NCBI GenBank assembly: GCA_965603015.1
Contig: CBFDBJ010000005.1
Span: forward strand, 1 to 64,000
Source of the DNA: JAUWTJ01 sp965603015
GTDB taxonomy: Bacteria > Pseudomonadota > Alphaproteobacteria > M2410
Direction: 5' to 3'
DNA: 64,000 nucleotides
The notes beneath the pieces are model-generated. The model saw nothing but the letters and a program-made list of their open reading frames with translations, did not search any database and was not told where the DNA came from. Below are positions 9,451 to 18,852 of the stretch, piece by piece (within the stretch, counting starts at the first letter, position 1; each line of letters opens with the position of its first letter). The translations under genes and the position numbers were made by a program.

Positions 9451-9848
9451 AGTTCATCTCCCTCGCCGCCTGAAGGATCTCCTTCAGCAGCCTTGTAATG
9501 GAATTGGAGGGCAAACATGAGCGCTTTGGCCGGGCGCAACAGGCCAAGACTGAGACCGATGAGAAGCGGCACGGCCGTAACGCCGTAAATCCAGTAGGGC
9601 GGGCTGTAGACGAATTCGACAATAAAAGCCGGAACCAGCACAAGCGTCGAGGCGATCAACATGATGAAGACTGCCGGGCCGTCGCCGGTATCATGCGAGG
9701 CAAAATCCTGATCGCAGGCGGCACACCTGTTGCGCACCCGGAGGAAGCCCTCAAACAGAGACCCCTTGCCGCACCTGGGGCACTTCATGCGCAATCCGGC
9801 GCTGAACGGGTTCGGTTTTTCATACTCACTCGTTTCGACGTTGCTCAT
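9447..9848 (-). CDS. DUF983 family zinc-ribbon membrane protein
   Basis: A 133-residue protein with an N-terminal zinc-ribbon (KCPRCGKGSLF ... CAACD), then two hydrophobic segments, matching the DUF983 family that almost always neighbours cta genes in alphaproteobacteria. Function is unproven; context suggests cytochrome oxidase assembly. I chose the ATG at 9848 (MSNVETSEYEK). An in-frame ATG at 9878 would add ten residues, but it lies directly in the U-tract side of the upstream terminator with no Shine-Dalgarno sequence. The stop overlaps the SURF1 start by 4 bases. Confidence 0.88.
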   Translation of the reverse strand: MSNVETSEYEKPNPFSAGLRMKCPRCGKGSLFEGFLRVRNRCAACDQDFASHDTGDGPAVFIMLIASTLVLVPAFIVEFVYSPPYWIYGVTAVPLLIGLSLGLLRPAKALMFALQFHYKAAEGDPSGGEGDEL

Positions 9849-9885
9849 CCTTGCAGTCTCTTCACAAACCAGATCCACATCAACA

Positions 9886-9915
9886 AAAAGGGCCGGAGTT
9901 TCCTCCGGCCCTTTT
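9886..9915 (-). terminator. Intrinsic terminator after ctaE
   Basis: A perfect 13-bp stem (AAAAGGGCCGGAG and its complement) with a 4-base loop. On the minus strand the hairpin is followed by TTTTTGTTG. It lies 17 bases past the ctaE stop and about 40 bases before the DUF983 start, so it should end most oxidase transcripts and reduce read-through into DUF983-surf1. Confidence 0.9.
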
Positions 9916-9932
9916 GCGCAATCTGCAAATCA

Positions 9933-10820
9933 CTAATGGGCGGCGGGAACAGCTCCCATTGAGCCCCATACGTAGATGGCGGCAAACAGGAAAATCCAGA
10001 CGGTATCAACAAAGTGCCAATACCAGGCTGCGGCTTCAAAGCCGAAATGCTGTTCCGGCTTGAAGTGGCCAGCGTATACCCGGAACAGGCAAACGAACAG
10101 GAAGATTGTTCCGACGATCACATGGAACCCGTGGAACCCGGTCGCCATAAAGAACGTCGCGCCATAAACGTTGCCGGAGAAACCGAAGGCGGCGTGGGCA
10201 TATTCGTAAGCCTGCACGCAACTAAAGATAATCCCGAGGATAACCGTGATCCACAAGGCAAGCTTTGTGGTCTTGCGATCACCGTGGCGCAGCGCGTGGT
10301 GGGCCCAGGTCACCGTGAAACTTGATGTGACCAGAATGACCGTGTTGAGGAACGGCAGATGCCACGGGTCAAAAGTCGCGATGCCCTCAGGTGGCCAGAC
10401 ACCGCCAAACAGCTCGGTCCGATCAACGCGGCCGACAATATCCCCGGAGGTCGATGTCGGGCTTTCAGGAAACAGGGCCGCATTGAAGTAGGCCCAGAAC
10501 CAGGCGACGAAGAACATCACTTCAGACGCAATGAAGAGCACCATGCCGTAGCGCAAGCCCAGCTGGACAACCGCCGTATGATCCTTGCCGCTATTGGCTT
10601 CCTTGATGACATCGCGCCACCATCCGACCATGGTGAACAGCACCGCTGCCAGACCGATCAGAAAGACCGCAGGACCTGACGCACCGAAAAGCCCGCCGTT
10701 GGCAGTTTGCATCCAGATGATCGCGCCGACCGCCATAATAAAGGCGCTCAGTGATCCAACAGCCGGCCAGGGGCTCGGGTTGACCAGGTGATAGTCGTGA
10801 TTTACCTCATCATGTGCCAT
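9933..10820 (-). CDS. ctaE: Cytochrome c oxidase subunit III
   Basis: A 295-residue, seven-helix subunit of the aa3-type cytochrome c oxidase in the inner membrane. Recognisable stretches are YHLVNPSPWP at the N-terminus, GWWRDVIKEA, SEVMFFVAWFWAYF, the GFHGFHVIVGT block and the terminal WYWHFVDTVWIFLF. The length is typical of bacterial subunit III, with a short hydrophilic insertion (GDIVGRVDRTELFGGVWPPEG) usual in this class. It is the last gene of the ctaC-D-B-coxF-G-E operon and is followed by a strong terminator. An aa3-type enzyme is inferred from subunits I and II. Confidence 0.98.
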   Translation of the reverse strand: MAHDEVNHDYHLVNPSPWPAVGSLSAFIMAVGAIIWMQTANGGLFGASGPAVFLIGLAAVLFTMVGWWRDVIKEANSGKDHTAVVQLGLRYGMVLFIASEVMFFVAWFWAYFNAALFPESPTSTSGDIVGRVDRTELFGGVWPPEGIATFDPWHLPFLNTVILVTSSFTVTWAHHALRHGDRKTTKLALWITVILGIIFSCVQAYEYAHAAFGFSGNVYGATFFMATGFHGFHVIVGTIFLFVCLFRVYAGHFKPEQHFGFEAAAWYWHFVDTVWIFLFAAIYVWGSMGAVPAAH

Positions 10821-10894
10821 AATTTTTTCTCTTCTTACTTTTGGACTTCATAATTTCGAAACGGGCTACCATCAGGCGGCTCGCAAGGTGTTGC

Positions 10895-11479
10895 TTATCC
10901 GGTCTCTTCTTCTACCTCGAAGAAGGTGTAGGACAAGGTAATGGTTCCAACATTATCGAGGTTTTTATCCTCGGCAATGTCAGGATCAACAAAAAAGGTG
11001 ACCGGCATATCAATGGTTTCGCCCGGTCCGAGAATTTGTTCAGTAAAACAGAAACATTCAATTTTGCTGAAATAACTGCCCGCTTTGGACGGTGACACGT
11101 TGAAGGATGCCGTTCCCGTCACCGTTCTGTCGGAGTGATTGGTTGCCCGATAAAAGGCGATTGATGGTTCGCCAACCTTGACACCCATTGTATTTTCCAG
11201 CGGCTTGAAGTCCCAGGGCATCTGATGCGCGACATTGGCGTCAAAGCGAATGGTCATGGCCCGATCGAGAACCTGTGTCGGCGCGGCATAGGCAATTTGC
11301 GTCGTCCCGGCGTATCCGGTTACACGGCAGAATATATTGTAAAGCGGCACTGCAGCGTAGGACAGGCCAATCATGCCGACAAAAATCCCTGCGCAAATGA
11401 GACCCGTCGCGTTCTTGCCGCGCAGTCTCTTGCCAGGCGATTTCGTCGCCATAGAGTTTTTTGTATCCAGTGCCGTCAC
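10895..11479 (-). CDS. ctaG: Cytochrome c oxidase assembly protein CtaG/Cox11
   Basis: A copper chaperone that delivers CuB to subunit I. One N-terminal membrane helix is followed by a periplasmic domain with YNIFCRVTGYAG and the copper-binding CFCFTEQ motif. I chose the GTG start at 11479: it follows an AGAGG Shine-Dalgarno sequence and lies just after the upstream stop. An ATG at 11533 in the same frame would overlap the small upstream gene by about 40 bases, and an ATG at 11452 is a shorter option. The gene order ctaB-coxF-ctaG-ctaE is standard. Confidence 0.95.
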   Translation of the reverse strand: MTALDTKNSMATKSPGKRLRGKNATGLICAGIFVGMIGLSYAAVPLYNIFCRVTGYAGTTQIAYAAPTQVLDRAMTIRFDANVAHQMPWDFKPLENTMGVKVGEPSIAFYRATNHSDRTVTGTASFNVSPSKAGSYFSKIECFCFTEQILGPGETIDMPVTFFVDPDIAEDKNLDNVGTITLSYTFFEVEEETG

Positions 11480-11492
11480 TTTCAGTTCACCT

Positions 11493-11684
11493 CTAAACGC
11501 CAAAGTTTGTTGAGAGTTTTGCCATTGTGACAAAGAAAGTCAGAACGACGAAAGCCAACAAGGCACCAGCCACAACAAGGTTCTTGCGCCCGCGCTCTTT
11601 CAGCTCGTCCTTGCTCAATTTAACCGGGTTTTGCATGGCGTCCAGTTCCGGCCACGCTGCATCAGTCTTGCTCGCTTCAGTCAT
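11493..11684 (-). CDS. Small single-helix protein, CoxF-like
   Basis: A 63-residue protein with a charged N-terminal half (KLSKDELKERGRKN) and one C-terminal membrane helix (VVAGALLAFVVLTFFVTMAKL). Small proteins of this shape lie between ctaB and ctaG in many alphaproteobacterial oxidase operons and are annotated as CoxF. It begins 2 bases after the ctaB stop. A role in oxidase assembly is inferred from position only. Confidence 0.8.
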   Translation of the reverse strand: MTEASKTDAAWPELDAMQNPVKLSKDELKERGRKNLVVAGALLAFVVLTFFVTMAKLSTNFGV

Positions 11685-11686
11685 GT

Positions 11687-12628
11687 CTAAACTCCAAAGC
11701 CAAGGATGCCGCTGGCATCCAGGCCCAAAATAAGAAATTCCGCAAAAAGATAAAAGATAGAAAAGCCAAACAGCTTCTTTGCTGCGGCGTCTTCCTCGCC
11801 GCGCATGCGCCAGATGTTGAAGGCGTAGTAGATGAAAATAGCGCTCAGGATTACTGTCAGGACGCCGTAGACCGGTCCGACAAACCCCAAGGCCAATGGC
11901 AGGAGTGCCGTGGGAGCCAGCAACAAGGCGTAGACAAAAATCTGAAGCCGTGTCGATTTTTTGCCCGCCACAACAGGCATCATGGGAATACCGGCCGCCT
12001 CATAGTCTCCAGCCCGGTAGAGCGACAGAGCCCAGAAATGTGGCGGCGTCCACATGAAGATAATGGCGAAAAGAGACAGGGAGGCGAACGATACATCCCC
12101 CGTCACCGCCGCCCAGCCAATCATCGGAGGAAGGGCGCCAGCTGCGCCGCCAATGACAATGTTCTGCGGCGTCTTTCGTTTCAGCCACATGGTATAAAAA
12201 AGCACATAGTAGCCGATCGTCAGCGCAAGGAGCGCGGCCGCAACGAAATTCACCATGAACGCCATCGAGAAGATAGAAAGAAAGGACAGTACGAGGCCAA
12301 GGGTCAGCGCTTCGCTGGCCGGGATGCGCCCGGCGGCAACCGCACGATCTTTGGTCCGTTCCATCTTTGTATCGATGTCGGCGTCATACCACATATTAAG
12401 CGAGGCAGAGGCCCCCGCACCAACCGCAATGGCAAGGATCGCCGCCACGGCAATGACCGGGTCAATAGACCCCGGTGCCGCGACCAGTCCGATGACGGCA
12501 GTAAAGATCGACAGGCGCATGACACCCGGTTTCAGGAGAGAATAGTAGTCACCAACGGTCGCCACTGTTCCTCCTTCTTCGAGGGAGACATCTCCCATAA
12601 CTTCCATATCTGCAATGCTCTGGGGCAT
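11687..12628 (-). CDS. ctaB: Protoheme IX farnesyltransferase (heme O synthase)
   Basis: A 313-residue, multi-helix membrane prenyltransferase of the UbiA superfamily that converts heme b to heme o by adding a farnesyl group. The two Asp-rich prenyl-diphosphate motifs are visible as NMWYDADIDTKMERTKDR and the later YRAGDYEAAGIPMMP region. The WTPPHFWALSL signature is diagnostic of CtaB/CyoE rather than UbiA. It starts 12 bases after ctaD. No ctaA (heme A synthase) gene is in the window, so the final step of heme A synthesis must be encoded elsewhere. Confidence 0.97.
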   Translation of the reverse strand: MPQSIADMEVMGDVSLEEGGTVATVGDYYSLLKPGVMRLSIFTAVIGLVAAPGSIDPVIAVAAILAIAVGAGASASLNMWYDADIDTKMERTKDRAVAAGRIPASEALTLGLVLSFLSIFSMAFMVNFVAAALLALTIGYYVLFYTMWLKRKTPQNIVIGGAAGALPPMIGWAAVTGDVSFASLSLFAIIFMWTPPHFWALSLYRAGDYEAAGIPMMPVVAGKKSTRLQIFVYALLLAPTALLPLALGFVGPVYGVLTVILSAIFIYYAFNIWRMRGEEDAAAKKLFGFSIFYLFAEFLILGLDASGILGFGV

Positions 12629-12640
12629 TAGCCAGGCGCC

Positions 12641-14260
12641 TTATTTAAATTTGGGCAAATCGTTAAATGTGTGGAACGGCGGCGGTGATGACAAAGTCCA
12701 TTCCAGTGTGGTTGCACCTTCGCCCCAGGGATTATTGCCGGCTGGCACCTTCTTCAGGAAGGCCAGACCAATGGTGATCAGGAAGACCAGAACACCTGCG
12801 GCCGACAGATAGGCTCCCAGAGAGGAGACATAGTTCCAGAAGGCAAAGGCATCGGGATAGTCAACGTAACGGCGAGGCATCCCGGCGCGTCCGAGGAAAT
12901 GCTGCGGGAAGAACACCATATTGACGCCGATAAACGTCAGGAAGAAATGCGTGCGTGCGAGGATCGGGCTGTACATGTAGCCGGACATTTTCGGGAACCA
13001 GTAGTAGAAGCCCGCAAAGATCGCAAACGTTGCCCCCAGAGACATTGTGTAGTGGAAGTGGGCCACAACAAAATAGGTGTCATGATAGATCTGGTCGATA
13101 CCGGCGTTGGCCAGCATCACACCGGTTACACCACCAGCGGTGAACAGGAAGATGAAGCCCATGGCCCAGAGCATCGGCGTTCGCAGTTCTATGGAACCAC
13201 CCCACATGGTGGCAATCCACGAGAAGATCTTGATGCCTGTGGGGACCGCGATGATCATGGTCGCCAGAAGGAAATAGGCCTTCAGTTCGACCGTCATACC
13301 GACCGTATACATGTGGTGGGCCCACACGATGAAGCCGACAAACCCGATGGCCACCATGGCATAGGCCATGCCGAGATAACCAAAGATCGGCTTCTTGGAG
13401 AAGGTCGACACGATGTGGCTGATGATGCCGAAACCGGGAAGGATCAGAACGTAGACTTCCGGATGCCCGAAGAACCAGAACAAATGCTGATAGAGAACCG
13501 GGTCACCGCCAACGGCAGGGTCAAAGAAAGCCGTGCCAAAATTACGGTCGGTCAGCAACATGGTGATGGCGCCTGCAAGAACCGGCAATGATAGCAGCAG
13601 CAGGAAGGCCGTAATCAGGATTGACCATGCGAACAGCGGCATCTTGTGCAGTGTCATGCCTGGAGCGCGCATATTGAAGATTGTGGTGATGAAGTTGATC
13701 GCCCCAAGAATGGACGAGGCACCGGCGAGGTGAAGCGCAAGAATTGCGAAGTCGACCGCTGGTCCGGGATGGCCCGTCGTGGAAAGCGGCGCATAGACCG
13801 TCCAGCCGGTTCCGGCACCGGCGTATCCGGCGCCATCGACGAACATGGACATAACACCAAGCGTCAGAGCGGCCGGGAGCAGCCAGAACGAGATGTTGTT
13901 CATGCGCGGGAATGCCATGTCCGGCGCACCGATCATCAGCGGAACCATCCAGTTACCGAAGCCGCCAATGAGTGCCGGCATCACCATGAAGAACACCATG
14001 ATAAGTCCGTGCATGGTGACCAGCATGTTGAACAGGTGATGAGCCTCCTGCCCCTCGCCCAGCACATTGACACCAGGCGTCATCAGTTCGGCGCGCATCA
14101 TGACTGACATTGCAAACCCGACCAGCCCCGCCACAATGGCGAAGACCAGATACATGGTCCCGATGTCTTTGTGATTGGTGGAATAAACCCAGCGACGCCA
14201 TCCCGCGGGGGTATGAGCGTGGTCGTTACCGTGATCTGCAGTTGCTGTCTCTGTCGTCAT
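12641..14260 (-). CDS. ctaD: Cytochrome c oxidase subunit I
   Basis: The 539-residue, twelve-helix catalytic subunit carrying heme a, heme a3 and CuB. Key stretches are intact: the CuB His-Tyr site WFFGHPEVYVLILPGFG, the CuB pair in VWAHHMYTVGM, the heme-ligand region HDTYFVVAHFHYTMSLG, and MFFMVMPALIGGFGNWMVP with the D-channel region. The PEVYVL and GHPEVY layout fits an A-type aa3 oxidase. It follows ctaC by 65 bases and precedes ctaB by 12. Large open frames on the opposite strand are codon-bias shadows. Confidence 0.99.
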   Translation of the reverse strand: MTTETATADHGNDHAHTPAGWRRWVYSTNHKDIGTMYLVFAIVAGLVGFAMSVMMRAELMTPGVNVLGEGQEAHHLFNMLVTMHGLIMVFFMVMPALIGGFGNWMVPLMIGAPDMAFPRMNNISFWLLPAALTLGVMSMFVDGAGYAGAGTGWTVYAPLSTTGHPGPAVDFAILALHLAGASSILGAINFITTIFNMRAPGMTLHKMPLFAWSILITAFLLLLSLPVLAGAITMLLTDRNFGTAFFDPAVGGDPVLYQHLFWFFGHPEVYVLILPGFGIISHIVSTFSKKPIFGYLGMAYAMVAIGFVGFIVWAHHMYTVGMTVELKAYFLLATMIIAVPTGIKIFSWIATMWGGSIELRTPMLWAMGFIFLFTAGGVTGVMLANAGIDQIYHDTYFVVAHFHYTMSLGATFAIFAGFYYWFPKMSGYMYSPILARTHFFLTFIGVNMVFFPQHFLGRAGMPRRYVDYPDAFAFWNYVSSLGAYLSAAGVLVFLITIGLAFLKKVPAGNNPWGEGATTLEWTLSSPPPFHTFNDLPKFK

Positions 14261-14325
14261 CTTTTTTTTCCAACTTCTTTCTTCACAAACCTGATGTTGA
14301 TTTTCGTCAAATCGCCCAGGTTGAT

Positions 14326-15186
14326 CTATTCCGCTTCAACTGCAGCCAGTTGTGTTTCATTTTCTGTTTCAAGTCCGGCCATGCGCAAGGTCCAGGCGTT
14401 GAATTCGGCCTCGGATACGACCTTGACCTCAATGGGCATGAAGGCGTGATCGACACCGCAAAGCTCGGAGCACTGGCCGTAATAGGTCCCTTCACGCTCT
14501 GCCCTGAACCAGGTTTCATTGATCCGGCCAGGTACGGCATCCATCTTGATGCCGAACGCCGGAACAGTCCAGGAGTGGATAACGTCTGCCGCTGTTACGA
14601 TAACCCGCACGGTCTTGTTAACCGGAACAACCACCGGCTCATCGGTTGCCAGAAGGCGAGGTTGGCCGGGCTGCAAATCCTCTTCTGCGACCATGAAGGC
14701 GTCAAAAGAAAGATCGCCATGATCGGGATATTCGTATGACCAGCTCCACTGATTGCCGGTGGCCTTGATGGTCAGATCGCCTTCAGGAATAGTATCCTGA
14801 TCAATGAGCAGACGGACCGACGGGAAGGCAATCACTACGAGGATCAAGGCCGGTGCCAGGGTCCAGATAATCTCGATCAAAGTATTGTGCGAGGTCTTCG
14901 ACGGAACCGGGTTCCTTTTGGCGCTGAACCGCACGCAGGCATAGACCAGCAAGACCATGACAAATATTGAAACGACAAAAGACAGAATCATCAAAGCGTC
15001 GTCAAAAGCCTTGATGCGCTGTGCGATCTCGGTGACGCCCTTTTGCAAAGCGATCTGCTTTTCGTACGGCTGACCGTACACTTCATCGCCTGCGGCCTGA
15101 GCCAGAGCAGCCCCTGACACGAGCAATGACGTCAACAAACCGGTTGTCCAGATCAGGGCCGCCTTGCCCCCAGATAAAACGCGCAT
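14326..15186 (-). CDS. ctaC: Cytochrome c oxidase subunit II
   Basis: Subunit II, about 286 residues, with a cleavable signal peptide (ending ALAQA), two membrane helices and a periplasmic cupredoxin domain. The CuA ligands are present in YYGQCSELCGVDHAFMPIEV (two Cys, His, Met), and the aromatic WSWSYEYPD region is seen. There is no C-terminal cytochrome c domain. I chose the ATG at 15186 because it follows a GAAGGA Shine-Dalgarno sequence; an upstream in-frame ATG at 15255 lacks one. First gene of the oxidase operon. Confidence 0.97.
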   Translation of the reverse strand: MRVLSGGKAALIWTTGLLTSLLVSGAALAQAAGDEVYGQPYEKQIALQKGVTEIAQRIKAFDDALMILSFVVSIFVMVLLVYACVRFSAKRNPVPSKTSHNTLIEIIWTLAPALILVVIAFPSVRLLIDQDTIPEGDLTIKATGNQWSWSYEYPDHGDLSFDAFMVAEEDLQPGQPRLLATDEPVVVPVNKTVRVIVTAADVIHSWTVPAFGIKMDAVPGRINETWFRAEREGTYYGQCSELCGVDHAFMPIEVKVVSEAEFNAWTLRMAGLETENETQLAAVEAE

Positions 15187-15741
15187 CGTTTTTCCTTCTT
15201 CTTTTTTGTTATCAGCTGGCGTCCAGATACCATGCTGTTGTCGGGAGGTGGACAAGATAAACGTAATCCACGGTCCTTCAGTTTTATTCTGAGCTGTGGC
15301 CCTTGTGGTCCTTGATATCTGATTGAAAAGAACAGCCGCCCCGGCAAAAGAATTTTTACAAAATCAACACTGAACGCCGAATTTCCGCCGATCAATGATC
15401 ACAAAATAGTGAGTGGCGCAAGGTTTGTTTTATTTGCAATCAAGTCGCAATCCAGGCTGGTGCCCGTCGGAAGGGTTTGTTAACTATTTCCCCAGACTGG
15501 AGCCTTTCCAGACATTGGCGGTTTGGATACGGTGACAGCGAGATCCGGGCCAAATCAACTTTGTGGAAATAGCCACCCCGGGTCAGCAGCCGGCTGACGG
15601 CAATGGTGTGTTGTCTCCATGATCAGAATGTCTATTCTGGACGCCAGAGCCGGTTTTCGACTGCTGCGCCAGAATCAACTTACATGTTGCGAATCAGTGA
15701 AGGTCCCCTTCAGAACCCTGCCTTATCGAGGATCCAACCCA
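15187..15741. other. Divergent intergenic region between ctaC and tldD
   Basis: About 555 bases with no gene I can support. It should hold the ctaC promoter (minus) and the tldD promoter (plus), but I see no clear -35/-10 pair. Bases 15300-15440 are relatively AT-rich. A small inverted repeat (GTCAGC, 5-base loop, GCTGAC) lies at 15582-15598. An in-frame ATG at 15619 could lengthen tldD by 41 residues, but that extension does not look like the family. Confidence 0.6.
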
Positions 15742-17169
15742 ATGTCTTCCCGTGATGACGACTTCTTTTTCAACCGCAACGACCTCGATCAGGGCCGTAT
15801 TCAGAAAATTGTTGATGATACGCTGCATGGCGGGGACGACGGAGAGCTGTATTTCGAATATTGCCAGTCCGAGGGCTTCATGTTCGACGATGGCCGGTTG
15901 AAAAACGCCAGCTTCGATACCTCTCAAGGTTTTGGTCTGCGCAGTGTTGCGGGAGAGACCACCGGCTTTGCCCACTCCTCCGAACTCTCGGAAGCCGCTA
16001 TAAAGCGCGCCGCCGATGCCGTGGTTGCGGTCAAGTCAGGGCACACCGGTGTCATGGCCGACGATCCGCGCGGCACCAACCTCTCGCTTTATACCGATGA
16101 CAATCCGGTCAACGGCGTGGATTTCGGGACCAAGGTCAAGCTGATGCAGGATATTGACGCCTATGCCAGAGCCAAGGACCCGCGCATAAGACAGGTCTCG
16201 TGCTCGCTCACCGGCGAATGGTCTGTCGTTGCGATCATGCGCGCCGATGGTCAGATGATGCGGGACGTTCGACCCCTTGTGCGGCTCAATGTGTCGATTA
16301 TGGCCGGCGTTGGAGATCGTCAAGAGTCTGGCTCATCGGGTACTGGCGGGCGCACCGGGTATGATTTCTACCTGCAGCCTGACGTGTGGCAGGGCGAGGT
16401 TGACGAGGCACTCAGGCAGGCGCTGGCCAATCTGGAGGCCGTTGATGCCCCGGCGGGCGAGATGACCGTTGTGCTCGGGCCCGGCTGGCCTGGCATTCTC
16501 CTGCACGAAGCGATCGGTCACGGCCTTGAGGGCGACGCAAACCGCAAAAAGACTTCGGCCTTTGCCGGGCTGCTCGGCGAGCGGATTGCCTCGCCAGGCG
16601 TAACGGTCATAGATGATGGCACCATTGCCGACCGGCGCGGCAGTCTCAGCATTGATGACGAGGGAACACCGTCGCAAAAGACCGTGCTGATCGAAGACGG
16701 TATTTTGAAAGGCTACATGCATGACCGGATGAATGCCCGGCTCATGGGCCACGCGCCGACAGGCAACGGTCGCCGACAGTCCTATGCCTGCCAGCCGCTG
16801 CCGCGTATGACCAACACATTGATGCTGGGCGGCAAGGACGATCCGGGTGAAATCCTGGGCAGCGTCAACTCGGTCCTTTATTGTACATCCTTCGGCGGCG
16901 GTCAGGTCGACACGACGAATGGCAAGTTCGTGTTCTCGTGCACCGAGGCCTACAAGATCGAAAACGGCAAGCTCGGCGCGCCGGTCAAAGGCGCAACGCT
17001 CATTGGCAATGGGCCAGACTGCCTGACCCGGGTTTCCATGATCGGCAACGACATGGCTATGGATCGCGGCATCGGCACCTGCGGTAAGGGCGGCCAGAGC
17101 GTGCCGGTTGGCGTGGGTCAGCCGACGCTACGGCTCGATGGCATTACCGTTGGCGGGACGTCAACCTGA
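15742..17169 (+). CDS. tldD: TldD metalloprotease subunit
   Basis: A 475-residue TldD homologue. The zinc motif is HEAIGH within PGWPGILLHEAIGHGLEGD, and the C-terminal CGKGGQSVPVGVGQPTLR block is diagnostic. TldD pairs with TldE (PmbA) in a cytoplasmic protease that degrades unfolded peptides and, in other bacteria, trims leader peptides of modified peptides. I chose the ATG at 15742 because the protein then matches the usual family length; the frame is open upstream to an ATG at 15619. The partner gene pmbA is in this window at 34.9 kb, not adjacent. Confidence 0.95.
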   Translation: MSSRDDDFFFNRNDLDQGRIQKIVDDTLHGGDDGELYFEYCQSEGFMFDDGRLKNASFDTSQGFGLRSVAGETTGFAHSSELSEAAIKRAADAVVAVKSGHTGVMADDPRGTNLSLYTDDNPVNGVDFGTKVKLMQDIDAYARAKDPRIRQVSCSLTGEWSVVAIMRADGQMMRDVRPLVRLNVSIMAGVGDRQESGSSGTGGRTGYDFYLQPDVWQGEVDEALRQALANLEAVDAPAGEMTVVLGPGWPGILLHEAIGHGLEGDANRKKTSAFAGLLGERIASPGVTVIDDGTIADRRGSLSIDDEGTPSQKTVLIEDGILKGYMHDRMNARLMGHAPTGNGRRQSYACQPLPRMTNTLMLGGKDDPGEILGSVNSVLYCTSFGGGQVDTTNGKFVFSCTEAYKIENGKLGAPVKGATLIGNGPDCLTRVSMIGNDMAMDRGIGTCGKGGQSVPVGVGQPTLRLDGITVGGTST

Positions 17170-17208
17170 TCGACAAAAGCAAGAATAATAATCGGAGGCG
17201 TCTGCGGT

Positions 17209-18852
17209 ATGTCTGAAACACGGATCTATTCGGCCAAAAAAATCATTACCATGAATAACTACCGCGCGACCGCAAGCCATGTGGCGGTGCGGGACGGGCG
17301 TATATTGGGCGTCGGTGATTTGAAGGATCTTGAGACCTGGGGCGACTACGTTCTCGATGATCGCTATAGCGACAAGGTTCTGTTGCCAGGCTTTGTCGAG
17401 GGACACGGCCACATGCTTGAAGCGACAATGTGGGCCAATCACTATGCCGGATTTTTTCCCCGTCTTGATCCTTTCGGTGTGAAACACGAGGGCCTCAAAT
17501 CGATCGATGACGTCGTCGCCATGTTGAAGCGCAAGGACGCGGAGATAGATGATCCAGAGGCACCCCTGGTCGCCTGGTGCTTTGATCCGATCTATTTCGG
17601 CGGACGCCGGATGACGCGCGAAGACCTTGACAGTGTCTCGACCACGCGACCGGTTCTGGTGCTGCACGCAAGCCTGCACATTACCAATGTCAATCAGGCC
17701 TTTGTTGATCAGGTGGGCTGGCAGGAGGCCGATGATGTTGTCGGCATCAAACGCCATGCAGACGGCACCGCCAGCGGCGAAATGCACGGTGCTGCCAATC
17801 ACTACGCGATGGTCTGGGCCATGCGCCAGGGCCGCAATACCAACTCCGGAGCCAACGACAGCCACCGCGCCGAATGGGAGCAATATGGCCGGATCGCAAC
17901 ACGGGCCGGGGTCACCACACTGACTGATCTTGGCGCGACCCTTTCAGAAAAAGGCACAAAAATCCTGAGTGAATGGTCAAGAGAGCCGGATGCGCCTTTC
18001 CGCCTGGTCCCTGCCCTCCTCGCTACTGCCATCCCGACCGCAGACGGACTTGCCAGCCTCAAGGCGGTTGAAAGCATGGGCACGGACAAACTCAAACTGG
18101 GAATTGTGAAGCTTGTCGTTGACGGGTCCATCCAGGGGTTCACGGGGCGCCTGCGCTGGCCCGGCTATGCCAATGGTACTGAAAACGGCATCTGGAACGT
18201 CGAGCCTTCGGATCTGCCTGGCCGCCTTGGCACCTATCACGATGCTGGCTATCAAGTTCACATTCACACCAACGGTGACGAGGCAACAGCGGTGGCGCTC
18301 GACGCCCTCGAAGAGGTTCTGTCGCGTAACCCGCGCCCTGATCACCGCCACACGCTGCAGCATTGTCAGATGGCAGACGAAGCACAGTTTCGCCGCATCA
18401 AGGCACTCGGTGTTTGTGTCAATCTGTTCTCCAATCACCTTTATTATTGGGGTGACCAACACATGACCGAAACCATGGGGCCGGACCGGGCGCGCCGGAT
18501 GAATGCAACAGGCACCGCGGAACGGCTGGGCGTTCCCTTTACGATCCATTCGGACACGCCGATCACGCCGCTCGACCCGCTTTTTACGGCCTGGTGCGCG
18601 GTCAATCGGTTGACGGAGTCCGGTGAAGTGCTGGGCCCGGACGAGTGTATCTCTGTTCAATCTGCCCTGCGCGCTATCACCCTTGGCGCAGCTTACACTC
18701 TAAAGATGGACGGCGAGATCGGGTCCATAGAGGCAGGTAAATGGGCTGACTTTGCGGTCCTTGATGCAGATCCGCTCGAAGTGGATCCACGTGCCCTCAA
18801 GGATATTCCTGTTTCCGGCACCATGATTGGCGGGCGTGCGGTCGAAAGCTGA
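17209..18852 (+). CDS. YtcJ-type amidohydrolase
   Basis: A 547-residue amidohydrolase-superfamily protein (amidohydrolase 3 / YtcJ group). Metal-ligand residues expected of the family are visible: HxH at His 66 and His 68 (LPGFVEGHGHM), then HIHTNGDEA, HCQMADE, and a late Asp in PFTIHSDTPITPLDP. The substrate of this group is generally unknown. It starts 39 bases after tldD with a GGAG Shine-Dalgarno sequence. Its TGA overlaps the ATG of the following CobW-type GTPase by one base, a tight coupling that suggests a metal-delivery relationship (inference). Confidence 0.9.
   Translation: MSETRIYSAKKIITMNNYRATASHVAVRDGRILGVGDLKDLETWGDYVLDDRYSDKVLLPGFVEGHGHMLEATMWANHYAGFFPRLDPFGVKHEGLKSIDDVVAMLKRKDAEIDDPEAPLVAWCFDPIYFGGRRMTREDLDSVSTTRPVLVLHASLHITNVNQAFVDQVGWQEADDVVGIKRHADGTASGEMHGAANHYAMVWAMRQGRNTNSGANDSHRAEWEQYGRIATRAGVTTLTDLGATLSEKGTKILSEWSREPDAPFRLVPALLATAIPTADGLASLKAVESMGTDKLKLGIVKLVVDGSIQGFTGRLRWPGYANGTENGIWNVEPSDLPGRLGTYHDAGYQVHIHTNGDEATAVALDALEEVLSRNPRPDHRHTLQHCQMADEAQFRRIKALGVCVNLFSNHLYYWGDQHMTETMGPDRARRMNATGTAERLGVPFTIHSDTPITPLDPLFTAWCAVNRLTESGEVLGPDECISVQSALRAITLGAAYTLKMDGEIGSIEAGKWADFAVLDADPLEVDPRALKDIPVSGTMIGGRAVES

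Noticed and set aside
12899..13591. A 230-codon plus-strand open frame antisense to ctaD
   Set aside because: It is His/Asp/Arg-rich nonsense of the kind produced opposite a membrane protein gene, and ctaD is certain.
15619..15741. N-terminal extension of TldD
   Set aside because: The 41 extra residues are unlike TldD, and the protein has the usual length when started at 15742.
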